In this document: piece after piece, positions 1 to 8,300 of the stretch
Numbering within the stretch: position 1 is the stretch's first letter
Layout: every line of letters starts with the position of its first letter
NCBI GenBank assembly: GCA_030151225.1
Contig: JASLEG010000276.1
Coordinates: 1 to 19,248 of the forward strand
Source of the DNA: Burkholderia sp.
GTDB lineage: Bacteria; Pseudomonadota; Gammaproteobacteria; Burkholderiales; Burkholderiaceae
DNA length: 19,248 bases
Direction of reading: 5' to 3'
The notes under the pieces: generated by a model
Told to the model about the DNA's origin: nothing
The model's database searches: none
What the model saw: only the letters and a program-made list of their open reading frames with translations
Made by a program: the position numbers and the translations under genes

Positions 1-84
1 TCCGCCCTTGGGCGAGGGAGTGAACTCCGGAATCAGAGGTTCCAGCGCCACCCACAATTCATTGCTGATTTTGCGTCTTGCCAT
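1..84 (-). CDS. IS5-family transposase, N-terminal 28 codons (partial at window edge)
   Basis: The minus strand from the ATG at 84-82 reads MARRKISNELWVALEPLIP and then EFTPSPKGG, remaining open to base 1. This matches the opening of IS5-family DDE transposases, which begin with a basic segment, a Trp plus the LxPLIP element, and then a PSPKGGR-like stretch before the DUF4096-type N-terminal domain. The catalytic DDE residues would lie beyond the window, so I cannot say whether the enzyme is intact. The identification rests on sequence memory of the family rather than on a search. The gene points away from the LysR gene and is separated from it by about 220 bases. Confidence 0.7.
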   Translation of the reverse strand, partial: MARRKISNELWVALEPLIPEFTPSPKGG

Positions 85-151
85 GCCGCAGACGATACGA
101 CGTTCGCAGCTTCACGTCTAGGTTATGTTAGCGACTCTTAGAAGCGATCTC
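1..151 (-). mobile_element. Left part of an IS5-family insertion sequence, cut by the window edge
   Basis: The element is recognised from its transposase start (1-84, minus strand). The non-coding stretch 85-151 would be its leader and terminal region. Reading outward on the minus strand, the end may be at about 151, where GAGATCGCTTC follows a TA dinucleotide. GAG-type ends and short TA or TNA target duplications are known for some IS5 subgroups. The opposite end is outside the window, so neither the terminal inverted repeat nor the target duplication can be confirmed, and the 151 boundary is a guess. The drop in GC relative to the rest of the window fits a transferred element. Confidence 0.45.
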
Positions 152-305
152 TAGTGATGGGCGCGAGCAGTGAAAAAGACCAGCGGCTATCACCGACGCT
201 CGCAGGCCACAGCGGTGACGATCCGCGTCGGCGTGCTCGATCACATGATGACCCCCCTGATTCACGCCTTCAGGTAGCCATATTCGAATACCTGCAATCG
301 AAAGC
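152..305. other. Spacer between IS end and LysR gene; possible remnant of an interrupted gene
   Basis: No complete gene is recognised here. On the plus strand a frame is open from 158 to a TAG at 275-277 (about 39 codons), ending TIRVGVLDHMMTPLIHAFR. It has no start codon or ribosome binding site after the preceding in-frame TGA at 155. It could be the 3' end of a host gene truncated by the adjacent insertion sequence, part of a second mobile element, or chance. No intrinsic terminator for the LysR gene is visible. Confidence 0.3.
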
Positions 306-1220
306 TCACCCCTCCCCCGGCAACCGCAAATGCGCCGCTGCCAGATCCTCCAGAAACGCCGCCACGATCGGATCCTTCTTCGCGCGCCGTGCCACCACCA
401 TGTGGAAGGTCACGTCGTAGTTCAGCAGCTCGGGGTTGAGCGGCGCGAGCAGCCCCTGCGCCACGTAGGGCGCCGCGAAATGCTCGGGCAGGTAGCCGAG
501 ATGGTGCCCCGACAGGATCAGCAGCGCCACGGCCTCCATGTTGTCGGCGGTGCCGGTCACGCGGTCGGGCGAGGTGGACAACTGCGCCTCGGGCAGCGGG
601 TAGGTGCGCCACGCCCATTCGTGCGCGGCCGCGTCGGCCGCGGAAAGCGTGCCCGCCCGCTCGAACAGCGCGTGCCCGCGCCCGCAATACGCCACCTGCC
701 GCTCCACGAACAGCGGCGTGTAGTCGAGCACCGGCACGCGGTGCCAGAAATAGCCCACCGCGATCTGGATCTCGTCGCCGAGCAGCTTTTCCTCCAGATC
801 GCCGGGCGGCCGCACCGAAATCGAGAAGCGCACGGCCTCGTCACGCGTGCGGAACGCGGCGATCGCCTCGGCGATCCGCGCGTTCTGGCTGACCGGCGTG
901 TGACCGATCAGGCCGATGTTCAGCGTGCCCACCAGCTGCCTGTCCATGTGCCGCGCGGCGCTGCCGAACTCGTCGAGCGCCACCAGCAGCTTGCGGCTCA
1001 TCGCGTAGAAACGCTCGCCCTTCGGCGTGAGCCGGAAGCCGCTGCGGCCCCGCTCGCAGAGCCGGTAGCCGAGCCGCGTCTCCAGCGACGACAGCTGCGC
1101 GCTGATGGTGGACTGACCCACGTTCAGCACCGCCTGCGCGGCCGTCACGCCGCCCGCGTCGGCCACCGCGAGAAACACCCGGATCAGGCGCAGATCCAGC
1201 GTCGACAGATTCCCCAGCAC
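306..1220 (-). CDS. LysR-family transcriptional regulator, probably of the guanidinobutyrate locus
   Basis: A 304-residue protein, the normal length for LysR regulators. Residues ~4-63 form the winged helix-turn-helix, with the hallmark order LRxIRVFLAVADAGGVTAAQ, then QSTISAQLSSLETRLGYRLCER and GFRLTPKGERFY. Residues ~90-304 are the effector-binding domain. The start is GTG at 1220-1218, preceded by GGGAG at a proper distance; the upstream extension of the frame has no family-like sequence. The gene diverges from gbuA and its permease, the usual arrangement for a LysR activator of neighbouring catabolic genes. In Pseudomonas aeruginosa a LysR protein, GbuR, controls gbuA, so this is a plausible functional counterpart, with 4-guanidinobutyrate as inferred effector. 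A palindrome 18 bases upstream of the start could mediate autorepression. The family call is firm; the effector is inference. Confidence 0.9.
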   Translation of the reverse strand: MLGNLSTLDLRLIRVFLAVADAGGVTAAQAVLNVGQSTISAQLSSLETRLGYRLCERGRSGFRLTPKGERFYAMSRKLLVALDEFGSAARHMDRQLVGTLNIGLIGHTPVSQNARIAEAIAAFRTRDEAVRFSISVRPPGDLEEKLLGDEIQIAVGYFWHRVPVLDYTPLFVERQVAYCGRGHALFERAGTLSAADAAAHEWAWRTYPLPEAQLSTSPDRVTGTADNMEAVALLILSGHHLGYLPEHFAAPYVAQGLLAPLNPELLNYDVTFHMVVARRAKKDPIVAAFLEDLAAAHLRLPGEG

Positions 1221-1238
1221 GAATGACTCCCGTTGATT

Positions 1239-1258
1239 ACATCGATTTCCATCGATGT
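1239..1258. promoter_or_regulatory. Perfect inverted repeat, candidate LysR operator
   Basis: ACATCGAT-ttcc-ATCGATGT, an 8-bp perfect inverted repeat with a 4-base spacer, lies in the region shared by the LysR gene (start at 1220) and gbuA (start at 1418). LysR proteins classically bind dyads of the T-N11-A type in such divergent regions. A possible minus-strand -10 element (TGTAAT, 1241-1236) overlaps the left arm, which would suit autorepression. On the plus strand TTGACG (1258-1263) directly abuts the repeat, but no convincing -10 follows it. The dyad is seen; its function is inferred. Confidence 0.5.
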
Positions 1259-1417
1259 TGACGTCGAAACCTTGGCATTTTTCCGGTTCGGCAAAACGCG
1301 TACAACTGTGCGTCGCGCGGCGCCGGATCGCATCGGACGCGTCCCATCGACGCGCCGCACCGACCGATGATAAGGCCGCTCCCGTTCCACACGAAACAGA
1401 ATCACCGAGACATCCCC

Positions 1418-2374
1418 ATGAACGACTCCCGATACTTCCAGCCGCTCGGCGGCAACGAAATGCCGCGCAGCGGCGGCATCGCGACCATGATGCGCCTGCC
1501 CCACGTGCAGGACGCGGCCGGCCTCGACGCATGCTTCGTCGGCGTGCCGTTCGACCTGGGCACCTCGAACCGCACCGGCGCGCGCTTCGGCCCGCGCCAG
1601 ATCCGCGCCGAATCGGTGCTGCTGCGCCCCTACAACATGGCCACGCGCGCCGCGCCCTTCGATTCGCTGCGGGTGGCCGACGTGGGCGACGTGGCGATCA
1701 ACCCGTACAACCTGCACGATTCGATCGCGCGCATCGAAGCCGCCTACGACGCGATCCTCGCGCACGACTGCAAGCCGATCACGCTCGGCGGCGACCACAC
1801 GATCGCGCTGCCGATCCTGCGCGCGATCCACCGCAAGCACGGCAAGGTCGCATTGATCCACGTCGATGCGCACGCCGACGTCAACGACACGATGATGGGC
1901 GAGAAGATCGCGCACGGCACGCCGTTCCGCCGCGCGGTGGAGGAAGGCCTGCTCGAGACCAGCCGCGTGGTGCAGATCGGCCTGCGCGGCACCGGCTACG
2001 CCGCCGAGGATTTCGACTGGTGCCGCAAGCAGGGCTTCCGCGTGGTGCAGGCCGAGGCGTGCTGGAACCAGTCGCTCGCGCCGCTGATGCGCGAGGTGCG
2101 CGAGCAGATCGGCGACACGCCCGTGTACATCAGTTTCGACATCGACGGCATCGACCCCGCCTACGCGCCCGGCACCGGCACGCCCGAGATCGCCGGCCTC
2201 ACGGTGCCGCAGGCACTCGAGATCGTGCGCGGCACCTACGGCCTGAACATCGTGGGCGCCGACCTCGTGGAAGTGGCCCCGCCCTACGATCCGTTCGGCA
2301 CCACGGCCCTGCTCGGCGCGAATCTCGCCTACGAACTGCTGTGCGCGTTCCCCGGCGTGCGCTGTCGCGACTGA
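1418..2374 (+). CDS. gbuA: Guanidinobutyrase (ureohydrolase / agmatinase family)
   Basis: A 318-residue enzyme of the arginase/agmatinase superfamily. All manganese ligands are visible: His127 in GGDHT, Asp150-x-His152-x-Asp154 in DAHADVND, and Asp241-x-Asp243 in SFDIDGIDPAYAPGTGTPE. The opening QPLGGNEMPRSGGIATMMRLP and the overall length match Pseudomonas aeruginosa guanidinobutyrase closely as I remember it, better than agmatinase SpeB. The reaction would be 4-guanidinobutyrate + water to 4-aminobutyrate + urea, a step in arginine and guanidino-compound catabolism in the cytoplasm. The ATG at 1418 is chosen over an in-frame ATG at 1367 because the homology begins there and a GAGA motif precedes it. 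The MFS permease gene follows 56 bases downstream on the same strand and probably forms an operon. An agmatinase or guanidinopropionase specificity cannot be excluded by reading alone. Confidence 0.88.
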   Translation: MNDSRYFQPLGGNEMPRSGGIATMMRLPHVQDAAGLDACFVGVPFDLGTSNRTGARFGPRQIRAESVLLRPYNMATRAAPFDSLRVADVGDVAINPYNLHDSIARIEAAYDAILAHDCKPITLGGDHTIALPILRAIHRKHGKVALIHVDAHADVNDTMMGEKIAHGTPFRRAVEEGLLETSRVVQIGLRGTGYAAEDFDWCRKQGFRVVQAEACWNQSLAPLMREVREQIGDTPVYISFDIDGIDPAYAPGTGTPEIAGLTVPQALEIVRGTYGLNIVGADLVEVAPPYDPFGTTALLGANLAYELLCAFPGVRCRD

Positions 2375-2430
2375 GCCCGCGGCTCCCTCACGCTACGCGG
2401 TACACAAAAGAATCAGGAGGAGAGTTCGTG

Positions 2431-3783
2431 ATGCAAACCTCAACGCCGGTGCGGCAACCCCGACGGGCGGCGCTCGCGTCGTTCGTCGGCACGACGATCG
2501 AGTGGTACGACTTCTACAGCTATGCCACGGCGGCCGCGATCGTGTTCGGCCCGCTGTTCTTCCCGGGCGAGAGCCGGCTCGTGAGCCTGCTCGCGTCGTT
2601 CGGCTCGTTCGCGGTGGGCTTCCTCGCGCGCCCGATCGGCGGCGTGCTGTTCGGCCATCTCGGCGACCGCTACGGACGCAAGCGCTCGCTGCTCGCCACG
2701 CTGCTGCTGATGGCGGTGGCCACGGTGGCGATCGGGCTGCTGCCCACCTACGAGAAGGCGGGCATGCTCGCGCCCACGCTGCTGGTGCTGATGCGCGTGC
2801 TGCAGGGCATCGCGGTGGGCGGCGAATGGGGCGGCGCGGTGCTGCTGGCCGGCGAGCACGCGCCCGAAGGCAAGCGCACCTTCTTCGCGTCGTTCGCGCA
2901 GCTCGGCAGCGCGAGCGGCCTGATCCTGTCGATGCTCGCGTTCGGCGCGATCAGCATGCTGCCGAAGGAGGACATGATGAGCTGGGGCTGGCGCGTGCCG
3001 TTCCTGGCCAGCGCGGTGCTGCTGGTGGTGGGCTTCGCGATCCGCGCGAGCGTGTCGGAATCGCCCGAGTTCGCCGAGGTCAAGGCCAGCGGCGAGATGG
3101 CCGCGAATCCGCTGCGCGAATCGCTGCGCCAGTGGCCGCTGCTGCTGCTCGCGATCGGCGCGAACGTGTACGGCATCGCCGGCGTGTACTTCAGCAACAT
3201 CTTCATGATCACCTACGCCACCCAGTTCCTGGCGCTCGATCGCTCGATGGTGCTGCACTGCATGACGATCGTGGCCTGCCTGCAGTTCGTGGTGCAGCTC
3301 GGCGCGGCCTGGGTCGCGCAGCGCTTCGGCACCACCCGCGTGCTGGTCGCCACGGCGGCCTGGGCCGCGATCGTGCCGTTCATCATGCTGCCGCTCGTGC
3401 ACGCGGGCACGCCGGTCTCGATCACGCTCGGCATCGGTCTGGCGACGATCGCCGAATCGGGCTATTACGCGGTGGTGGCCGGCTTCGTCAGCGGCATGTT
3501 CGCGGCGCGCATCCGCTACACGGCGATCTCGATCTCGTACCAGGTGTGCGGCGCGCTGGCCGGCGGCCTCACGCCGCTGGTGGCCACCGTGATCGCGCAG
3601 AACGCGGCACCGGCCTGGTGGCCGCTCGCGCTGCAGTACACGGCGGCCGCGTTGCTGTCGGGCTTCTGCGTGATCCGCATCGCGCGACGCGGCGATGCGG
3701 GCCGGCTCGATCGCGGCCTGCACGCCGACGACGCGCTGAACGAGGTCCGGCCGGTGCGACGCGTGGCGGCGAGCGGCGCGTAA
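2431..3783 (+). CDS. MFS transporter, metabolite:H+ symporter (MHS) type, likely guanidino-compound permease
   Basis: A 450-residue, 12-helix major facilitator. The MHS/ProP-like hallmarks are present: EWYDFYSY at 24-31 in helix 1, the loop motif GHLGDRYGRKR at 75-85, and RVLQGIAVGGEWGGA at 122-136. Members of this group import small organic acids, betaines or related solutes with protons. Here the gene follows gbuA on the same strand, so uptake of 4-guanidinobutyrate or a similar compound is the natural inference; no residue proves the substrate. A strong AGGAGG (2415-2420) precedes the start. It sits 7 bases before a GTG at 2428 and 10 before the ATG at 2431, so a start one codon earlier is possible. 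The reading frame stays open far upstream through gbuA, but that part is only a shadow. The gene ends before a bidirectional terminator. Confidence 0.88.
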   Translation: MQTSTPVRQPRRAALASFVGTTIEWYDFYSYATAAAIVFGPLFFPGESRLVSLLASFGSFAVGFLARPIGGVLFGHLGDRYGRKRSLLATLLLMAVATVAIGLLPTYEKAGMLAPTLLVLMRVLQGIAVGGEWGGAVLLAGEHAPEGKRTFFASFAQLGSASGLILSMLAFGAISMLPKEDMMSWGWRVPFLASAVLLVVGFAIRASVSESPEFAEVKASGEMAANPLRESLRQWPLLLLAIGANVYGIAGVYFSNIFMITYATQFLALDRSMVLHCMTIVACLQFVVQLGAAWVAQRFGTTRVLVATAAWAAIVPFIMLPLVHAGTPVSITLGIGLATIAESGYYAVVAGFVSGMFAARIRYTAISISYQVCGALAGGLTPLVATVIAQNAAPAWWPLALQYTAAALLSGFCVIRIARRGDAGRLDRGLHADDALNEVRPVRRVAASGA

Positions 3784-3833
3784 GCACCGTACACGCGGCG
3801 CACGCAGGCGGCACGACATCGGTGCCCACATGG

Positions 3834-3873
3834 AAAACGCGGAACGCAGGCTTCGGCCGGCGTTCCGCGTTTT
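3834..3873. terminator. Bidirectional intrinsic terminator between convergent operons
   Basis: A perfect 14-bp stem pairs AAAACGCGGAACGC (3834-3847) with GCGTTCCGCGTTTT (3860-3873). The 12-base loop contains a further GGC-TTCG-GCC mini-stem. A T run continues on the plus strand (3870-3874), and the A run at 3834-3837 gives T's on the minus strand. It sits between the permease stop (3783) and the outer-membrane factor stop (3905), so it can serve both. Confidence 0.9.
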
Positions 3874-3904
3874 TCGTTGCGGGCGGGGCCGCGCCCCGCG
3901 GCGT

Positions 3905-5383
3905 TCAGTGGCTGTCGCGCGTCGCGTCGTCGGGCTTGCCGTCGAGGGCGCCGCCGAGCGAGGTGTAGAGCGAGATCAGGCTCGTCTGCGCGCTCAGCTG
4001 GGTGGCCACCAGCGACTGCTGGGCCGTGTACAGCAGGCGCTGCTCGGTCAGCGCGTCGATCAGGCTCTCGGCGCCCTGGCGGTACAGCGCCATCGACAGA
4101 TCGTAGGCATGCTGGTCGGCCGCCACCGTCTGCTGCTGCGCGTCGAGCCGCTCGGCGAGCGTGGCGCGCGTCGCCAGCGCGTTGGCCACTTCCTCGAAGG
4201 CGGTCTGGATCGTCTTCTCGTAGGTGGCCACGTCGATGCGCACCGTCACCTTGGCCGCGTCGAGCGTGGCGCGATTCGCGCCGCCGTCGAACAGCGGCAG
4301 CGCGGCGGTCGGCTCGAAACTCCAGCTGCGGTTGCCGGCCGTGAACAGCGAGGCCAGCGCGGGGCTCTCGAAACCGAGCGTGGTGGTCAGGCTGATGGTG
4401 GGGAAGAAGTTGGCGCGCGCCGCCCCGACGTTCGCGTTGTCGGCCTTCAGCGTGTGCTCGGCCGCGAGCACGTCGGGTCGCTGCTGCAGCACCGCGGAGG
4501 GCACGCCGGCCGGAATCGACGCGATGCTCGCCACCGGGTCCACCTCGGCATCGGGCAGGTCCGCCTCGGGCACCGGCGCGCCCACCACCAGGTTCAGCGC
4601 ATTGCGCGCCTGCGCGGCCGTGGTGGTGGCCTGGGCCGCGGCATCGCGCGCCGACTGCAGGCTGCTGCGCGCCGCCTCGTAGTCGAGCCCGCTCGCCGCG
4701 CCGAGCGTGTGCTCCTGCTCGACCAGCGCGAAGGTGCGCTGCTGGCTCGCGAGCGTCTGCTGCGCGATCACCAGCAGGCGCTTGTCCGAGGCCAGCGTGA
4801 GCCAGTCGCTCGCCACTTCCGACACGAGACTGATCTGCGTGCTGCGGCGCGTCTCGACGCTCGACAGGAAGGTCTCGAGCGCGGCGTCGCCGAGGTTGCG
4901 CACGCGGCCCCACAGGTCCAGCTCGTAGGACGCCACGCCGAGGTTCGCGCTGTAGACGTGCGAGGTGGTGCCGCTCGCGGTGCTGCTGCCCGTGGTGCCG
5001 TTCGATTGCGCGCTGCGCACCGAGGTGGGCGTGCGCCCGGCATCGTCGCCGGCATTCAGGTCGATCTCGGGGAACAGCGCCGAGCGCTGGATGCGGTACT
5101 CGGCGCGCTCCTTCTCGATGTCGAGGATCGCGATGCGCAGGTCGCGGTTGTTTTCCAGCGCGAGCGCGATCGTGTTCTGCAGGCGCGGCTCCACGAAGAA
5201 GCTGCGCCAGCCGATCTCGGCCGCCATCGCCGTGCCGGATCGGGCCGGCGCCGTGTGCTGCGCATCGGGCCACGCGCTCGGCACGGGGGCTGCCGGCCGC
5301 CGGTAATGCGGCGCGAGATTGATGCAGCCGCCGAGCCCCGCCGCCGCGGCGCCGATGCAGATCCACCGGAACACGCCGTTCAT
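3905..5383 (-). CDS. Outer-membrane factor lipoprotein of an RND efflux system (OprM/NodT family)
   Basis: A 492-residue protein, typical for OprM-like channels. It begins with a short signal peptide and a lipobox L17-G-G-C20, so Cys20 should be lipidated and the mature protein anchored in the outer membrane. Early conserved stretches follow (GWRSFFVEPRLQNTIALALE and NNRDLRIAI), then two repeats of the outer membrane efflux protein domain with long Ala/Gln-rich helices that form the periplasmic tunnel. It is the exit duct of the tripartite pump encoded upstream. Its ATG (5383-5381) overlaps the stop of the RND gene as ATGA (5383-5380), indicating translational coupling; a GGAGGTG lies just before, inside the RND coding end. 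It is the last gene of the operon and converges on the permease across a terminator. The family is certain; the substrate range is unknown. Confidence 0.92.
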   Translation of the reverse strand: MNGVFRWICIGAAAAGLGGCINLAPHYRRPAAPVPSAWPDAQHTAPARSGTAMAAEIGWRSFFVEPRLQNTIALALENNRDLRIAILDIEKERAEYRIQRSALFPEIDLNAGDDAGRTPTSVRSAQSNGTTGSSTASGTTSHVYSANLGVASYELDLWGRVRNLGDAALETFLSSVETRRSTQISLVSEVASDWLTLASDKRLLVIAQQTLASQQRTFALVEQEHTLGAASGLDYEAARSSLQSARDAAAQATTTAAQARNALNLVVGAPVPEADLPDAEVDPVASIASIPAGVPSAVLQQRPDVLAAEHTLKADNANVGAARANFFPTISLTTTLGFESPALASLFTAGNRSWSFEPTAALPLFDGGANRATLDAAKVTVRIDVATYEKTIQTAFEEVANALATRATLAERLDAQQQTVAADQHAYDLSMALYRQGAESLIDALTEQRLLYTAQQSLVATQLSAQTSLISLYTSLGGALDGKPDDATRDSH

Positions 5384-8300
5384 GCCACACCTCCGTTTGC
5401 CGATGCCGATGCCGGCGCGGCGTCGTGCTCGCGCGGGCCGCCGTCCTTGCCACCGCTGCCGCCATTGCCGTCCGAACCACCGCCACCACCCGGCTTGCCA
5501 CGCCCGCGACCGCGCATCGTGGTGCGCACCAGGTAGAACGACAGCGGCGTGAAGAAGATCGCGAGCAGCGTGCCGATCAGCGTGCCGCCGAACACGCCGG
5601 TGCCGATCGACTGCCGCGCCGCCGCGCCCGCGCCGGTGGCGATCACGAGCGGCGCCACGCCGAGCAGGAACGCCAGCGAGGTCATCACGATCGGCCGGAT
5701 CCGCAGCGCCACGGCCTGCTCGATCGCCTTGAGCGTGCTCATGCCTTCCTTCTCGAGCATCACCGCGAACTCCACGATCAGGATCGCGTTCTTCGACGAC
5801 AGGCCCACCGTCACCAGCAGTCCCACCTGGAAGTACACGTCGTTCGACATCGCGCGCAGCGTGGTGGCGAGCGAAGCACCGAGCACGCCGAGCGGCACGA
5901 TCAGGATCACGGCGAGCGGCACCGACCAGCTCTCGTACAACGCGGCCAGACACAGGAACACGAACAGCACCGACACCGCATACAGGTACGGCGCCTGGCC
6001 GCCCGACAGCTGCTCCTGATACGACAGCCCGGTCCATGCCGACGAGATGCCCTTCGGCAGCTTCGCCACCAGCGACTCCATCTCCTTCATGGCCTGCCCG
6101 GAACTGACACCCGGCCCCGGATCGCCCACGATCTCGAACGAGGATTGGCCGTTGTAGCGGTCGAGCTCCGGCGCGCCGTAGGTCCAGTGCGAGGTGGCGA
6201 AGGCCGAGAACGGCACCATCGTGCCCGCGGCGTTGCGCACGTACCATTGCTGCAGCGATTCGGGCGTCATGCGGAACGGCGCGTCGCCCTGCACGTACAC
6301 CTTCTTGATGCGCTGCTGGTCGAGGAATTCGTCGACGTATTCGCCGCCGAGCGCGTCTTCCACCGTGGAGTTGATATCGGCCACGCTGAGGCCCATCGCG
6401 CTGGCCTTGCGATCGTCGATGTCGAGCGAGAGCTGCGGCGTGTCGCTCAGGCCGTTGAAGCGCACCTGGCGCACCACGCCGCTCTTGTTCGCCATCGCGA
6501 TCAGCTGGTCGCGCGCGGCCGCCAGCGCGGTGTGGCCGAGCCCGCCCTGATCCACCAGCTGCATGTCGAAGCCCGAGCTGATGCCGAGCCCCTTCACCGA
6601 GGGCGGCTGCAGCACGAACACCTTCGCGTCGCGCACCATCGCCGTGAGGTCGTGCGAGGCCTTCGTGACGAAACCCTGCGCGCCGTCGCCCGCGTTCGTG
6701 CGCTGGCTCCAGTCCTTCAGCTTCACCCACATCATGCCGACGTTCTGGCCGTTGCTGCCCACCGCGTAGCCGGCCACGTTGAACACCTCGGACACGGCCG
6801 GCTGCTTGAGCAGGTAATTCTCGACCTTCGCCATCGCGGCCTCGGTGCGCTCCCGGGTGGCGCCCACCGGCGCCTTGACGGTCACCATCAGCACGCCCTG
6901 ATCCTCGGTCGGCAGGAACGAGGTGGGCAGGCGCATGAACAGGAAGGCGGCGCCGAGCACCAGCAGCACGTACACGATCACCGCGGGCTTGCGGTGATGC
7001 AGCAGCTTGTCCACCGCGCGGCGGTAGCGGCTGTCGGCGTTGTCGAAGCCCCGGTTGAACTTCGTGAAGAACCAGCCCTTCGGCTTCTCGTGGTCGTCCC
7101 TCAGCAGCGTGGCGCACAGCGCGGGCGTGAAGGTCAGCGCCACCAGCACCGACAGCGCCATCGCCGACACCACCGACACCGAGAACTGCCGGTAGATGAT
7201 GCCGGTGGAGCCGCCGAAGAAGGCCATCGGCAGCAGCACGGCCGACAGCACCATCGCGATCGCCACCAGCGCGCTGCTGATCTCGGTCATCGACTTGCGG
7301 GTCGCTTCGTAGGGCGAAAGATGTTCGGTGGACATCAGCCGCTCGACGTTCTCCACCACCACGATCGCGTCGTCCACCAGCAGCCCGATCGCCAGCACGA
7401 TGCCGAACATCGTCAGCATGTTGATCGAGTAGCCGAACAGGTCGAGGATGCCGAAAGTGCCGAGCACCACCACCGGCACCGCGATGGCCGGGATCAGCGT
7501 GGTGCGCAGGTTCTGCAGGAACAGGAACATGATCGCCACGACCAGGATGATGGCCTCCACCAGCGTCTTCACCACCTCGCTGATCGAGGTCTTGATGAAG
7601 GGCACCATCTCGTACGGGTATTCGACCTTCAGGCCGGACGGGAAGCTGGCCGCGCGCTTGGCGAGGAAGTCGTGCACCTCCTTGTCGACCTGCACCTCGT
7701 TGGCGCCCGGCGCGAGCTGCAGGCCGAGGCCCGAGGCGGACTTGTTGTCGAAGTTGGTCTCGACCGTGTACGACTGCGGGCCGAGCGCCACCCGCGCCAC
7801 GTCGCCGAGCAGCACCTGCGAGCCGTTGGTCTGCGTCTTCAGCACGATGTTGCGGAACTGCTCGGCCGTGGACAGGCGGCTGCGCGCCGTGATGGTGGCG
7901 TCGAGCTGCTGGCCCTTCACGGCGGGCGTGGCGCCCACCTCGCCGGCGGCGATGTCGATGTTCTGCGCGTTCACGGCGGTCACGACGTCGCTCGGCATCA
8001 GCGCGTACTTCTGCAGCTTGCCCGGGTCGAGCCAGATGTGCATCGCGTACTGATAGCCGAACTGCTGCGCCTGCCCCACGCCGGGCAACCGCTCGATCGG
8101 CTCCTCCAGGCTGCTGTACAGGTAGTCGGCGATCGCGGCCTTGCTCATCCTGCCGTCCTCGGACACGAGGTTGAACACCATGAAGGTGTCCGGCGAGGCC
8201 TTGCGCACGGTCACGCCGCTCTCCTGCACCTCGGAGGGCAGCAGCGAATTGGCGGCCTGCAACTGGTTCTGCACCTGCACCTGCGCCGTGTCGGGATTGG

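Noticed and set aside
1255..2430. Open extension of the MFS permease frame upstream through gbuA, as if a fusion
   Set aside because: The extension is Arg/Ala/Pro-rich shadow sequence of gbuA. A strong AGGAGG and the family N-terminus place the start at 2428-2431.
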